DNA of 64,000 nt from Aquipseudomonas alcaligenes. Lineage in GTDB: Bacteria; Pseudomonadota; Gammaproteobacteria; Pseudomonadales; Pseudomonadaceae. The DNA is taken from assembly GCF_003205495.1 (NCBI RefSeq), contig NZ_QJRX01000007.1:62001-126000 (forward strand). The letters run 5' to 3'. Positions 55,585 through 64,000 of this stretch are shown here, piece after piece (position 1 is the stretch's first letter; the number at the start of each line of letters is the position of its first letter). The translations under genes were made by a program, and so were the position numbers. The notes beneath the pieces are model-generated. The model was not told where the DNA came from. It saw nothing but the letters and a program-made list of their open reading frames with translations, and made no database searches.

Positions 55585-55613
55585 AGGCCACCCACGAAGC
55601 GAGAGAGAACGCG

Positions 55614-56522
55614 ATGAACCTGCCGCAACATGTCCGCCTGGTCGAGGTCGGCCCGCGCGACGGCCTGCAGAACGAGAAACAGCCGATCAGCGTGGCCGAC
55701 AAGGTACGCTTGACCGACGACCTGAGCGCCGCCGGCCTCAGCTATATCGAGGTGGGCAGCTTCGTCTCGCCCAAGTGGGTGCCGCAGATGGCTGGCAGCG
55801 CCGAGGTGTTCTCCGGCATCGTGCAGAAGCCCGGCGTGGTCTATGGCGCCCTCACCCCCAACCTCAAGGGCTTCGAGGCCGCGGTCGGGGCCGGCGTGAA
55901 GGAAGTAGCGGTATTCGCCGCCGCCAGCGAGGCCTTCTCGCAGAAGAACATCAACTGCTCCATCGCCGAGAGCCTGCAGCGCTTCGTGCCGGTGATGGAG
56001 GCGGCCAAGGCCCACGGCATAACAGTGCGCGGCTATGTCTCCTGCGTACTCGGTTGCCCCTACGAAGGTGAAGTGGCGCCGGAGCAAGTCGCCGCCGTGG
56101 CGCGTGAGCTGTTCGCCATGGGCTGCTACGAGGTTTCGCTGGGCGACACCATCGGCACCGGCACCGCCGGCAAGACCCGCCACCTGTTCGAGGTGGTCGG
56201 CCGCGAGATTCCGCGCGACAAGCTGGCCGGGCACTTCCACGACACCTACGGCCAGGCCCTGGCCAATATCTACGCGAGCCTTTTGGAAGGCATCGCCGTG
56301 TTCGACAGCTCGGTTGCCGGCCTGGGCGGCTGCCCCTACGCCAAGGGCGCCACCGGCAACGTCGCCACCGAGGACGTGCTCTACCTGCTGCAGGGCATGG
56401 GCATCCAAACCGGCATCGACCTGGACAAGCTGATCGACGCCGGCGCACGCATCTGCCAGGTGCTCGGCCGCGACAACGGCTCGCGCGTGGCCAAGGCCCG
56501 GCTGGCCCAGCAACAGCGCTGA
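55614..56522 (+). CDS. liuE: Hydroxymethylglutaryl-CoA lyase LiuE
   Basis: 302-residue TIM-barrel lyase cleaving HMG-CoA to acetoacetate and acetyl-CoA. It starts [16 protein letters not shown] near residue 8. The divalent-metal histidine motif is [15 protein letters not shown] near 205 and the flexible-loop catalytic cysteine region is [20 protein letters not shown] near 238. Full length. It is 29 bases after liuD, and a short hairpin follows its stop. Confidence 0.95.
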   Translation: MNLPQHVRLVEVGPRDGLQNEKQPISVADKVRLTDDLSAAGLSYIEVGSFVSPKWVPQMAGSAEVFSGIVQKPGVVYGALTPNLKGFEAAVGAGVKEVAVFAAASEAFSQKNINCSIAESLQRFVPVMEAAKAHGITVRGYVSCVLGCPYEGEVAPEQVAAVARELFAMGCYEVSLGDTIGTGTAGKTRHLFEVVGREIPRDKLAGHFHDTYGQALANIYASLLEGIAVFDSSVAGLGGCPYAKGATGNVATEDVLYLLQGMGIQTGIDLDKLIDAGARICQVLGRDNGSRVAKARLAQQQR

Positions 56523-56542
56523 ACGAATGATCGGCCCGAGGC

Positions 56543-56564
56543 CCTGTCAGCTTTTCCTGACAGG
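56543..56564 (+). terminator. Small hairpin after liuE
   Basis: A perfect 8-base stem CCTGTCAG/CTGACAGG with a 6-base loop lies 20 bases after the liuE stop, but no U tract follows, so it is at best a weak attenuator. The rest of the 202-base gap to the acetoacetyl-CoA synthetase gene shows only GC-rich sequence and no clear promoter. Confidence 0.35.
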
Positions 56565-56724
56565 CTGTAAAGCCCGCAACGCAGGCCGAATGCCGCAAGC
56601 ACCGCCCCGTAGCAGCCACGCCACGGAGGCATTGCGGGGGATCGCGCAGCCCCGCGGCACAGCCTGTAGCGGGCAGCGATCAACTCTTTAGGCTGTGCGC
56701 GACAAGAACCACCGAGGAATAGAG

Positions 56725-58680
<1,956 letters not shown>

Positions 58681-58702
58681 TCCAAAGCAGCGAGATCGAA
58701 CC

Positions 58703-59221
58703 ATGAAAGTCATTCTCCTGGGTAACGCCGGTGCCGGAAAAAGCACCCTGGCCCATCACTTACAGGTCCATAGTCCGGCCGCGCGGCTGTCCCTGGATCA
58801 AGTGGCCTTTCTCGAGGGGGCGCAGCGGCGCTCGCTGGAAGACAGCATTGCCGAGGTGCGGGAGTTTATTGCCGCGCATAGCAGCTGGATCATCGAGGGC
58901 TGCTATGCGGACATCATCGCGGCCGTAGTGAATGAGTGCGAGGCACTGATCTTTCTCAATCCGGGCATCGATACCTGCATCGCACATTGCCGTGCCCGGC
59001 CCTGGGAGCCCGAGAAGTTCTCCACGCGCCAGGAACAGGATGCCAACCTGGACAACCTCATCGCCTGGGTTCGGACCTACGCAACTCGCGACGATGAGTA
59101 CGGGCTGCGTCGGCATCAAGCGCTCTACCAGTCCTTCGCAGGAAAGAAGCGCGAGCTCAATGCGCCCGCAGCCCCGGAATCCATTCGGCAGTGGCTCTCG
59201 GCTGGGCCCACGCCGCTATGA
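58703..59221 (+). CDS. P-loop NTPase (FlaR/adenylate-kinase-like), role unknown
   Basis: 172 residues with Walker A GNAGAGKSTLAHHL near residue 7. A DQVAF segment near 32 and IIEGCYADIIAAVV near 66 resemble DNA-topology-modulation (FlaR) and shikimate/adenylate-kinase-like proteins, which are typically encoded as small standalone ATPases. The C-terminus is hydrophilic. It begins 22 bases after the acetoacetyl-CoA synthetase stop and may be co-transcribed with it by position only. Confidence 0.75.
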   Translation: MKVILLGNAGAGKSTLAHHLQVHSPAARLSLDQVAFLEGAQRRSLEDSIAEVREFIAAHSSWIIEGCYADIIAAVVNECEALIFLNPGIDTCIAHCRARPWEPEKFSTRQEQDANLDNLIAWVRTYATRDDEYGLRRHQALYQSFAGKKRELNAPAAPESIRQWLSAGPTPL

Positions 59222-59265
59222 AACAGGGTGGCCACGCCACCCTCCTTGCCCCGGAGCCATTCCCC

Positions 59266-59472
59266 ATGCCCTACGTCAATGTGCAGATCACCCGAGGCGC
59301 CAGCCGCGAGCAGAAGGCGCAGCTGGTCAAGGACATCACCGATTCGCTGGTGCGCGTCCTGGGCAAGAAGCCCGAACACACCCATGTGGTGATTCAGGAA
59401 ATCGCCGAGGAGGACTGGGGCTTCGCCGGCCTGCTGACCGACGACTGGAAGAAGGCGCAGCGCCCCGACTGA
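59266..59472 (+). CDS. 4-oxalocrotonate tautomerase-family protein
   Basis: 68 residues beginning M-P-Y-V-N-V-Q-I-T. After Met removal the catalytic amino-terminal Pro is exposed, as required in this family. The middle part QKAQLVKDITDSLVRVLGK and the VVIQEIAEEDWGFAG segment fit the 4-OT fold. ATG 59266 is chosen so that Pro becomes residue 1. The substrate is unknown; the protein could act on enol substrates. The stop is 16 bases from the convergent pqiA-like gene. Confidence 0.88.
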   Translation: MPYVNVQITRGASREQKAQLVKDITDSLVRVLGKKPEHTHVVIQEIAEEDWGFAGLLTDDWKKAQRPD

Positions 59473-59488
59473 GGGGTCCGCACAGCGC

Positions 59489-60133
59489 TCAGCCCTGGCT
59501 GGCCTGCGGGCTGACGGTCTCTTCCTGCTCGGTGTCGGTGTTGTCCCAGATCAGGCGTGGGTCGAAGGTCACCGCCGCCAGCATGGTCAGGATCACCACG
59601 GTGGCGAAGGCGGCGGCGCCGAGGTCGGCGGAGATGGTCGCCAGGTTGCCGAAGTTGACCAGCGCCACCAGGATGGCGATGACGAAGATGTCGAGCATCG
59701 ACCAGCGCCCGATCCATTCGATGAAGCGGTACATGAGGATGCGCTGGCGCGCCGACATCGGCTGGTGGCGCTGCACCGAGTAAAGCAGCAGGGCGATGCC
59801 GACCAGCTTGAAGGTGGGCACCAAGATACTGGCGACGAACACCACCAGGGCGATCGGCAGCATGTCGGCCTGGATCAGCTCGATGACGCCGCCCATGATG
59901 GTCGAGGGCATGCCCTTGCCGAGGAAACTGACGGTCATGATCGGCAGCAGGTTGGCCGGGATGTAGAGGATGGCGGCGGTGATCAGCAGCGCCCAGGTGC
60001 GCGCAATGCTGTTGGGCCGGCGGGCGTGCAGGCGGGCGCCGCAACGGCCGCAGTGCTGCTCCTCGCCTTCACGCAGGTATTCCAGCTTGTGGCATTCGTC
60101 GCAGACGATGATGCCGGCATCAAGCGCGCGCAT
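59489..60133 (-). CDS. PqiA-like membrane protein, second of a tandem pair
   Basis: 214 residues. The N-terminal four-cysteine motif (CDECHKLEYL ... CGRCGARL, residues about 10-36) may form a zinc-ribbon-like site. Transmembrane helices follow: ALLITAAILYIPANLLPIMT near 45, a large loop, IALVVFVASILVPTFKLVGI near 95, and further helices. The C-terminal half matches the PqiA family. ATG 60133 (MRALDAG) is chosen because GGAGG lies six bases upstream; an ATG six bases further on has it immediately adjacent. It overlaps the upstream paralogue by 14 bases. Such proteins are part of, or next to, MCE-type lipid transport systems, but no pqiB gene is seen in the window. Confidence 0.88.
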   Translation of the reverse strand: MRALDAGIIVCDECHKLEYLREGEEQHCGRCGARLHARRPNSIARTWALLITAAILYIPANLLPIMTVSFLGKGMPSTIMGGVIELIQADMLPIALVVFVASILVPTFKLVGIALLLYSVQRHQPMSARQRILMYRFIEWIGRWSMLDIFVIAILVALVNFGNLATISADLGAAAFATVVILTMLAAVTFDPRLIWDNTDTEQEETVSPQASQG

Positions 60134-60779
60134 GTTCATCCTCCGCGCCGTCCAGGGCTTCCCACACCTGGTGCGGCGACATGGTCACTTCCAGCCAGAT
60201 CTGCGCCAGCATCAGGGCGATGAAGCAGGCCAGGCCGATGCCCAGGTGCAGTTCGGCCATGTCGATCAGCTTGACGATGGAGACGATGATGCCGAACAGG
60301 TAGACCTCCAGCATCCCCCACTCGCGCAGGTGGTGATAGAGGCGATAGTAGCCGATGGCATAGGGCCGCCAGGCTGGCCTGGGCAGGCTGAGCAGGACGA
60401 ACAGCTGGCACAGCAGCTTGAGCAGCGGGATCAGCATGCTGCACAGGAACACCACCACGGCAACGCCCTGCATATCCGTGTGATACATGCCGACGACCGC
60501 GCTCCACACCGTATCCACGGCATTCTGGCCGAGCAGGTTGAGGCTCATGATGGGCAGGAAGTTGGCCGGCACGAACAGGATCAGCGCGGTCAGCACCAGG
60601 GCCAGGGCGCGCCGGCGCATGTGCGCGCGGCGTACCAGCATCTCGTAGCCACAGCGCGGGCAGCAGGCCTTCTGCTCCTCGTCCAGGTGCGGATGGAGCA
60701 TCAGCAGGTCGCACTCGTGGCAGGCGATCAGTCGTTCCAGTGGCGGCAGCTTGCCGCGCTCATCCAGCATCGGTTCCAT
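60120..60779 (-). CDS. PqiA-like membrane protein, first of a tandem pair
   Basis: 219 residues. The N-terminal cysteine cluster (IACHECDLLMLHP ... CCPRCGYEM, about residues 18-46) parallels the second protein. Hydrophobic helices follow (LALVLTALILFVPANFLPIM near 57, AVVVFLCSMLIPLLKLLCQL near 105). In E. coli PqiA the two halves are one polypeptide; here they are separate overlapping genes. The overlap and paralogy suggest a hetero-oligomer. Confidence 0.88.
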   Translation of the reverse strand: MEPMLDERGKLPPLERLIACHECDLLMLHPHLDEEQKACCPRCGYEMLVRRAHMRRRALALVLTALILFVPANFLPIMSLNLLGQNAVDTVWSAVVGMYHTDMQGVAVVVFLCSMLIPLLKLLCQLFVLLSLPRPAWRPYAIGYYRLYHHLREWGMLEVYLFGIIVSIVKLIDMAELHLGIGLACFIALMLAQIWLEVTMSPHQVWEALDGAEDEHARA

Positions 60780-60834
60780 TGGCCACCTCGCCTCGCAGTT
60801 GCCGAATAGTCTGGGTGAAAGCCGGGAAAATTGC

Positions 60835-61458
60835 TCAGTCGCGGTCCAGCAAATGGAAACGCGGCAGCGACAGGTGCCAGCGGATCGCCGCCAGGCGGGT
60901 CAGCAGCACCACCAGCATGGCGATGCCGGTGTCCAGCCAGTGCGGGGTATCCAGCTCGCGCAGGCCGATGAACACCAGCGAGCCGAGGATACAGGCGGTG
61001 GCGTATATTTCCTTCTGGAAGATCAGCGGTATCTCGTTGCAGATCACGTCGCGCATCACCCCACCGGCCACGCCGGTCATCACGCCCATGATCACCGCGG
61101 TGCTGTAGGGCACGTTGTGCTGCAGCGCCACTTCGGTGCCGATCACGGTGAATACGGCCAGGCCGAAGGCGTCGGCGATCAGCAGGCCGCGCTCGTGGAT
61201 CGGCTGGGTCAGGCGCACCCAGAGCACGGTGCCGACCGCGGCGATGGAGGCGATGAGGATGTAGGTGTCGTTGCGGATCCAGCTGACCGGATGGTTGTCG
61301 AGAATCAGGTCGCGCAGGGTGCCGCCGCCGAGGGCGGTGATGATGGCGATGACCAGCACGCCGAACAGGTCCATGGACTTGCGCCCGGCCATCAGGGCGC
61401 CGGTGATGGCGAAGACGGCGACGCCGAACAGGTCGGAGAGGTAGAAAAGCTGCTGCAT
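60835..61458 (-). CDS. YicG/TRIC-like membrane protein (UPF0126 family)
   Basis: 207 residues from ATG 61458, with about seven transmembrane helices. Two UPF0126 repeats are visible: LFGVAVFAITGALMAGRKSMD near residue 9 and DAFGLAVFTVIGTEVA near 95, each with the conserved GG (ITALGGGTLRD, VAGGVMRD). This family belongs to the bacterial trimeric intracellular cation channel group. An upstream GTG (61470) adds only four residues and has no clear ribosome-binding site. It sits between pqiA-like genes and gor, all on one strand, with spacings of 40-60 bases. Confidence 0.88.
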   Translation of the reverse strand: MQQLFYLSDLFGVAVFAITGALMAGRKSMDLFGVLVIAIITALGGGTLRDLILDNHPVSWIRNDTYILIASIAAVGTVLWVRLTQPIHERGLLIADAFGLAVFTVIGTEVALQHNVPYSTAVIMGVMTGVAGGVMRDVICNEIPLIFQKEIYATACILGSLVFIGLRELDTPHWLDTGIAMLVVLLTRLAAIRWHLSLPRFHLLDRD

Positions 61459-61518
61459 GGCGGAGTTCACGGACGGTGGCGGGCCGCGGAGTTTACCTCA
61501 AGGCCCGCCGTGCCGGCA

Positions 61519-62877
61519 TCAGGCTCCCACCGGCGTGCGCAGGGTGACGAACTCCTCGGCCGCCGTCGGATGGATGCCCAGGGTGTCGTCGAACACGCGC
61601 TTGGTGGCACCGGCCTTGATCGCCACCGCCAGGCCCTGGATGATCTCGCCCGCCTCCGGGCCGACCATGTGGCAGCCCAGTACGCGGTCGGTGTCGGCAT
61701 CCACCACCAGCTTCATCAGGGTGCGCTCCTGGCATTCGGTGAGGGTCAGCTTCATCGGCCGGAAGCGGCTCTCGAAGACCTTCACCGCATAGCACTCGGC
61801 CCGCGCCTGTTCCTCGGTAAGGCCGACGGTGGCGATGTTCGGCAGGCTGAACACGGCGGTGGGAATGTTGCGGTAATCCACCGGACGGTATTCCTCGGGG
61901 CGGAACAGCCGGCGCGCCACGGCCATGCCCTCGGCCAGAGCCACGGGGGTCAGCTGCACCCGGCCGATCACGTCGCCCAGGGCGAGGATCGACGGCTCGG
62001 CGGTCTGGTACTGCTCGTCGACGCGGATGAAGCCGCGCTCGTCCAGCTCGACGCCGGTGTTTTCCAGGCCCAGGTTGTCCAGCATGGGCCTGCGGCCGGT
62101 GGCGTAGAACACGCAGTCGGTTTCCAGCCGGCGGCCGTCGCGCAGGGTGGCCAGCAGGCTGCCGTCGGCCTGGCGCTCGATGCGCGCGATATCGCTGTTG
62201 AACTGCAGGTCGAGGCCCTTCTTCTCCAGTTCCTCGCGCAGGTGGCGGCGCACCGCGCCGTCGAAACCGCGCAGGAACAGCTCGCCGCGATAGAGCAGCG
62301 AGGTCTGCGCGCCGAGGCCGTGGAAGATCGAGGCAAATTCGACGGCGATGTAGCCGCCGCCGACCACCAGCACGCGGCGCGGCAGTTGCTGCAGATGAAA
62401 GGCCTCGTTGGAGCTGATGGCCAGCTCCTTGCCAGGAATCTCGGGAATCTGCGGCCAGCCGCCGGTGGCGATGAGGATGTGCCTGGCGCTGTAGCGCTGG
62501 CCGTTCACTTCGACGCAGTGCGGGTCGAGGATGCGCGCGTGGCCTTCCAGCAGGCTGACGCCACTGCCGACCAGCAGGTTGCGGTAGATGCCGTTGAGGC
62601 GCTGGATCTCGCGGTTCTTGTTGGCGATCAGGGTCGGCCAGTCGAAGTCTGCCTCGCCCAGGCTCCAGCCGAAGCCGGCGGCTTGCTCGAAGTCCTCGGC
62701 GAAGTGCGCGCCATAGATCAGCAGCTTCTTCGGCACGCAGCCGACGTTGACGCAGGTGCCGCCCAGGTAGCGACTCTCAGCCACCGCCACGCGGGCACCG
62801 AAGCCGGCGGCGAAACGGGCGGCGCGCACGCCACCGGAGCCGGCGCCGATCACGAACAGGTCGAAGTCATGGGTCAT
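61519..62877 (-). CDS. gor: Glutathione reductase
   Basis: 452-residue FAD/NAD(P)H disulfide oxidoreductase that keeps glutathione reduced. The FAD motif [15 protein letters not shown] is near residue 10; the redox disulfide is in [20 protein letters not shown] near 40; [13 protein letters not shown] near 173 gives the NADPH site. The dimer-interface motif [18 protein letters not shown] ends with the catalytic histidine at the C-terminus. ATG 62877 ([11 protein letters not shown]) gives family-typical length; the longer frame overlaps the divergent VOC gene's promoter. Confidence 0.95.
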   Translation of the reverse strand: MTHDFDLFVIGAGSGGVRAARFAAGFGARVAVAESRYLGGTCVNVGCVPKKLLIYGAHFAEDFEQAAGFGWSLGEADFDWPTLIANKNREIQRLNGIYRNLLVGSGVSLLEGHARILDPHCVEVNGQRYSARHILIATGGWPQIPEIPGKELAISSNEAFHLQQLPRRVLVVGGGYIAVEFASIFHGLGAQTSLLYRGELFLRGFDGAVRRHLREELEKKGLDLQFNSDIARIERQADGSLLATLRDGRRLETDCVFYATGRRPMLDNLGLENTGVELDERGFIRVDEQYQTAEPSILALGDVIGRVQLTPVALAEGMAVARRLFRPEEYRPVDYRNIPTAVFSLPNIATVGLTEEQARAECYAVKVFESRFRPMKLTLTECQERTLMKLVVDADTDRVLGCHMVGPEAGEIIQGLAVAIKAGATKRVFDDTLGIHPTAAEEFVTLRTPVGA

Positions 62878-62956
62878 GGACGGGTCTCCTTGCAATCGCG
62901 CAAGCATACCGGAGAAGGCTCGCGTGTATGCTGAAAGCGACTGCGGAGGATTAGCC

Positions 62957-63379
62957 ATGCGCCCCACCCTCACCCATATCGCCCTGCATGTGCCCGACTT
63001 GGACGCCTGCATCGCCTTCTACCGCGACTTCTGCGCCCTGCAGGTGATCCATGAGCGCGCCGGCAAGGGCTCGCGCATCGTCTGGATGGCCGAGCCGGGC
63101 AAGGAACACGAGTTCATCTTCGTCATCATGCCCGGCGGCAGCGACCGCAACCTGGCCGCCGACGACTACAGCCACTTCGGCTTCGCCCTCGACAGCCGCG
63201 CGGCAGTGGACGCCGTCGCCGCCCGCGCCGCCGCAGCCGGCTGCCTGATCTGGGCGCCGCGCGACGAGCCCTACCCGGTCGGCTACTACTGCGGCCTGCG
63301 CGACCCGGCCGGCAACTACGTCGAGTTCAGCTACGGCCAGCCACTGGGGCCGGGTTCGCAGGCAATGCCCATTCCTTGA
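62957..63379 (+). CDS. VOC-family (glyoxalase/dioxygenase-fold) protein, substrate unknown
   Basis: 140 residues. Metal-ligand-like residues appear in [20 protein letters not shown] (residues 1-20) and near the end in [26 protein letters not shown] lies eight bases before ATG 62957. It is divergent from gor with 79 bases between the starts. Homologues sit at this locus beside gor and galU in pseudomonads. The substrate cannot be read. Confidence 0.85.
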   Translation: MRPTLTHIALHVPDLDACIAFYRDFCALQVIHERAGKGSRIVWMAEPGKEHEFIFVIMPGGSDRNLAADDYSHFGFALDSRAAVDAVAARAAAAGCLIWAPRDEPYPVGYYCGLRDPAGNYVEFSYGQPLGPGSQAMPIP

Positions 63380-63396
63380 TAGAAAAGCCCGAAACG

Positions 63397-63422
63397 ACGA
63401 GGCCACCCGCAGGTGGCCTCGT
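63397..63422 (-). terminator. Hairpin downstream of galU
   Basis: An 11-base stem ACGAGGCCACC/GGTGGCCTCGT with a 4-base loop lies 15 bases after the galU stop. The minus-strand continuation CGTTTCGGGCTTTTCT is only partly U-rich. It shares its GAAACGACGAGGC flank with the hairpin at 46869-46894. Confidence 0.6.
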
Positions 63423-63437
63423 GGCAGACGGTCAGGC

Positions 63438-64000
63438 TCAGTAGGCCCGGCCGGTCTTGTACAGGTTCTCGTAGCAGAAGTTGGTCGCCTCGATGTAGCC
63501 CTCGGCGCCACCGCAGTCGAAGCGCTTGCCCTTGAACTTGTAGGCGATCACGCAGCCGTCCTGGGCCTGCTTCATCAGCGCGTCGGTGATCTGGATCTCG
63601 CCGCCCTTGCCCGGCTCGGTCTGCTCGATCAGCTCGAAGATGTCCGGGGTGAGGATGTAGCGGCCGATGATCGCCAGGTTGGACGGGGCGTCCTCCGGCT
63701 TGGGCTTCTCGACCATGCTGTTCACCCGGTAGATATCGTCGCGGATCATCTCGCCGGCGATCACGCCGTACTTGGAGGTCTCTTCCTTCGGCACTTCCTG
63801 GATGGCGACGATGGAGCAGCGGAACTGGTTGTACAGCTTGACCATCTGCTGCAGCACACCGTCGCCTTCGAGGTTGAAGCACAGGTCGTCGGCCAGCACC
63901 ACGGCGAACGGCTCGTCACCGATCAGCGGGCGACCGCTGAGGATGGCGTGGCCCAGGCCCTTCATCTCGACCTGGCGGGTGTAGGAGAAGCTGCACTCGT
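63438..64000 (-). CDS. galU: UTP-glucose-1-phosphate uridylyltransferase, 5' end cut by window edge
   Basis: The C-terminal 187 residues of a nucleotidyltransferase making UDP-glucose for cell-envelope polysaccharides. The visible part begins upstream of KGLGHAIL and includes PFAVVLADDLCFN, VEKPKPEDAPSNLAIIGRY, and the C-terminal FDCGGAEGYIEATNFCYENL, all GalU-like. The reading frame stays open to base 64000, so the N-terminus with the nucleotide-binding GxGTR motif lies outside. A candidate terminator follows the stop. Confidence 0.95.
   Translation of the reverse strand, partial: ECSFSYTRQVEMKGLGHAILSGRPLIGDEPFAVVLADDLCFNLEGDGVLQQMVKLYNQFRCSIVAIQEVPKEETSKYGVIAGEMIRDDIYRVNSMVEKPKPEDAPSNLAIIGRYILTPDIFELIEQTEPGKGGEIQITDALMKQAQDGCVIAYKFKGKRFDCGGAEGYIEATNFCYENLYKTGRAY

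Overview
The window is high-GC Gammaproteobacterial chromosome, almost certainly Pseudomonas in the broad sense. Recognisable blocks are mexS-mexT-mexEF-oprN, muxABC-opmB, tpx, xthA, the liu leucine-degradation operon, gor and galU. Gene content and local order recall two separated stretches of the P. aeruginosa chromosome (from memory, not a search). No rRNA, tRNA, CRISPR array, insertion sequence or prophage was seen, and no gene-free stretch exceeds 300 bases.

Region 1 (1-23966, all minus strand) is a complete-looking hydroxamate siderophore locus, open at the left edge. In transcription order it encodes a PvdS-like ECF sigma factor behind a good Fur box, a PvdE-type ABC exporter, MbtH, a type II thioesterase, two NRPSs, a TonB-dependent receptor with its own PvdS-type promoter, an IucB/PvdYII-type acetyltransferase and a PvdA-type ornithine N5-hydroxylase. 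The NRPS domains read C-A-T-E / C-A-T / C-A-T on the first protein and C-A-T-E-TE on the second. Adenylation pockets read (hydroxy)Orn, (hydroxy)Orn, Ser, (hydroxy)Orn. The predicted peptide is D-AcOHOrn, AcOHOrn, Ser, D-AcOHOrn with a condensation domain in front of residue 1, an amphibactin-like head group run by a pyoverdine-like regulatory and export kit. This is the most interesting system in the window.

Region 2 (24000-41700) holds two RND efflux systems: mexS/mexT with mexEF-oprN (plus strand) and muxABC-opmB (minus strand). They face each other across one small periplasmic NTF2-like gene. Candidate MexT and CpxR sites lie in the expected promoters.

Region 3 (41700-48200) is housekeeping and accessory: tpx, a GNAT acetyltransferase, xthA, a PstS-like/OmpA fusion, a TerC-family protein with a structured leader that can hide its ribosome-binding site, a coupled 59-residue small ORF, and an acyl-CoA dehydrogenase divergent from a LysR regulator.

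Region 4 (49200-58700) is liuRABCDE followed by an acetoacetyl-CoA synthetase. Together these convert isovaleryl-CoA to acetoacetate plus acetyl-CoA and then reactivate acetoacetate. Two perfect palindromes two helical turns apart precede liuR. Two of three copies of a palindromic repeat family lie inside the operon.

Region 5 (58700-64000) has a P-loop kinase-like protein, a small tautomerase, a tandem pair of PqiA-like proteins, a YicG/TRIC-like membrane protein, glutathione reductase, a VOC protein and the C-terminal part of galU, cut by the right edge.
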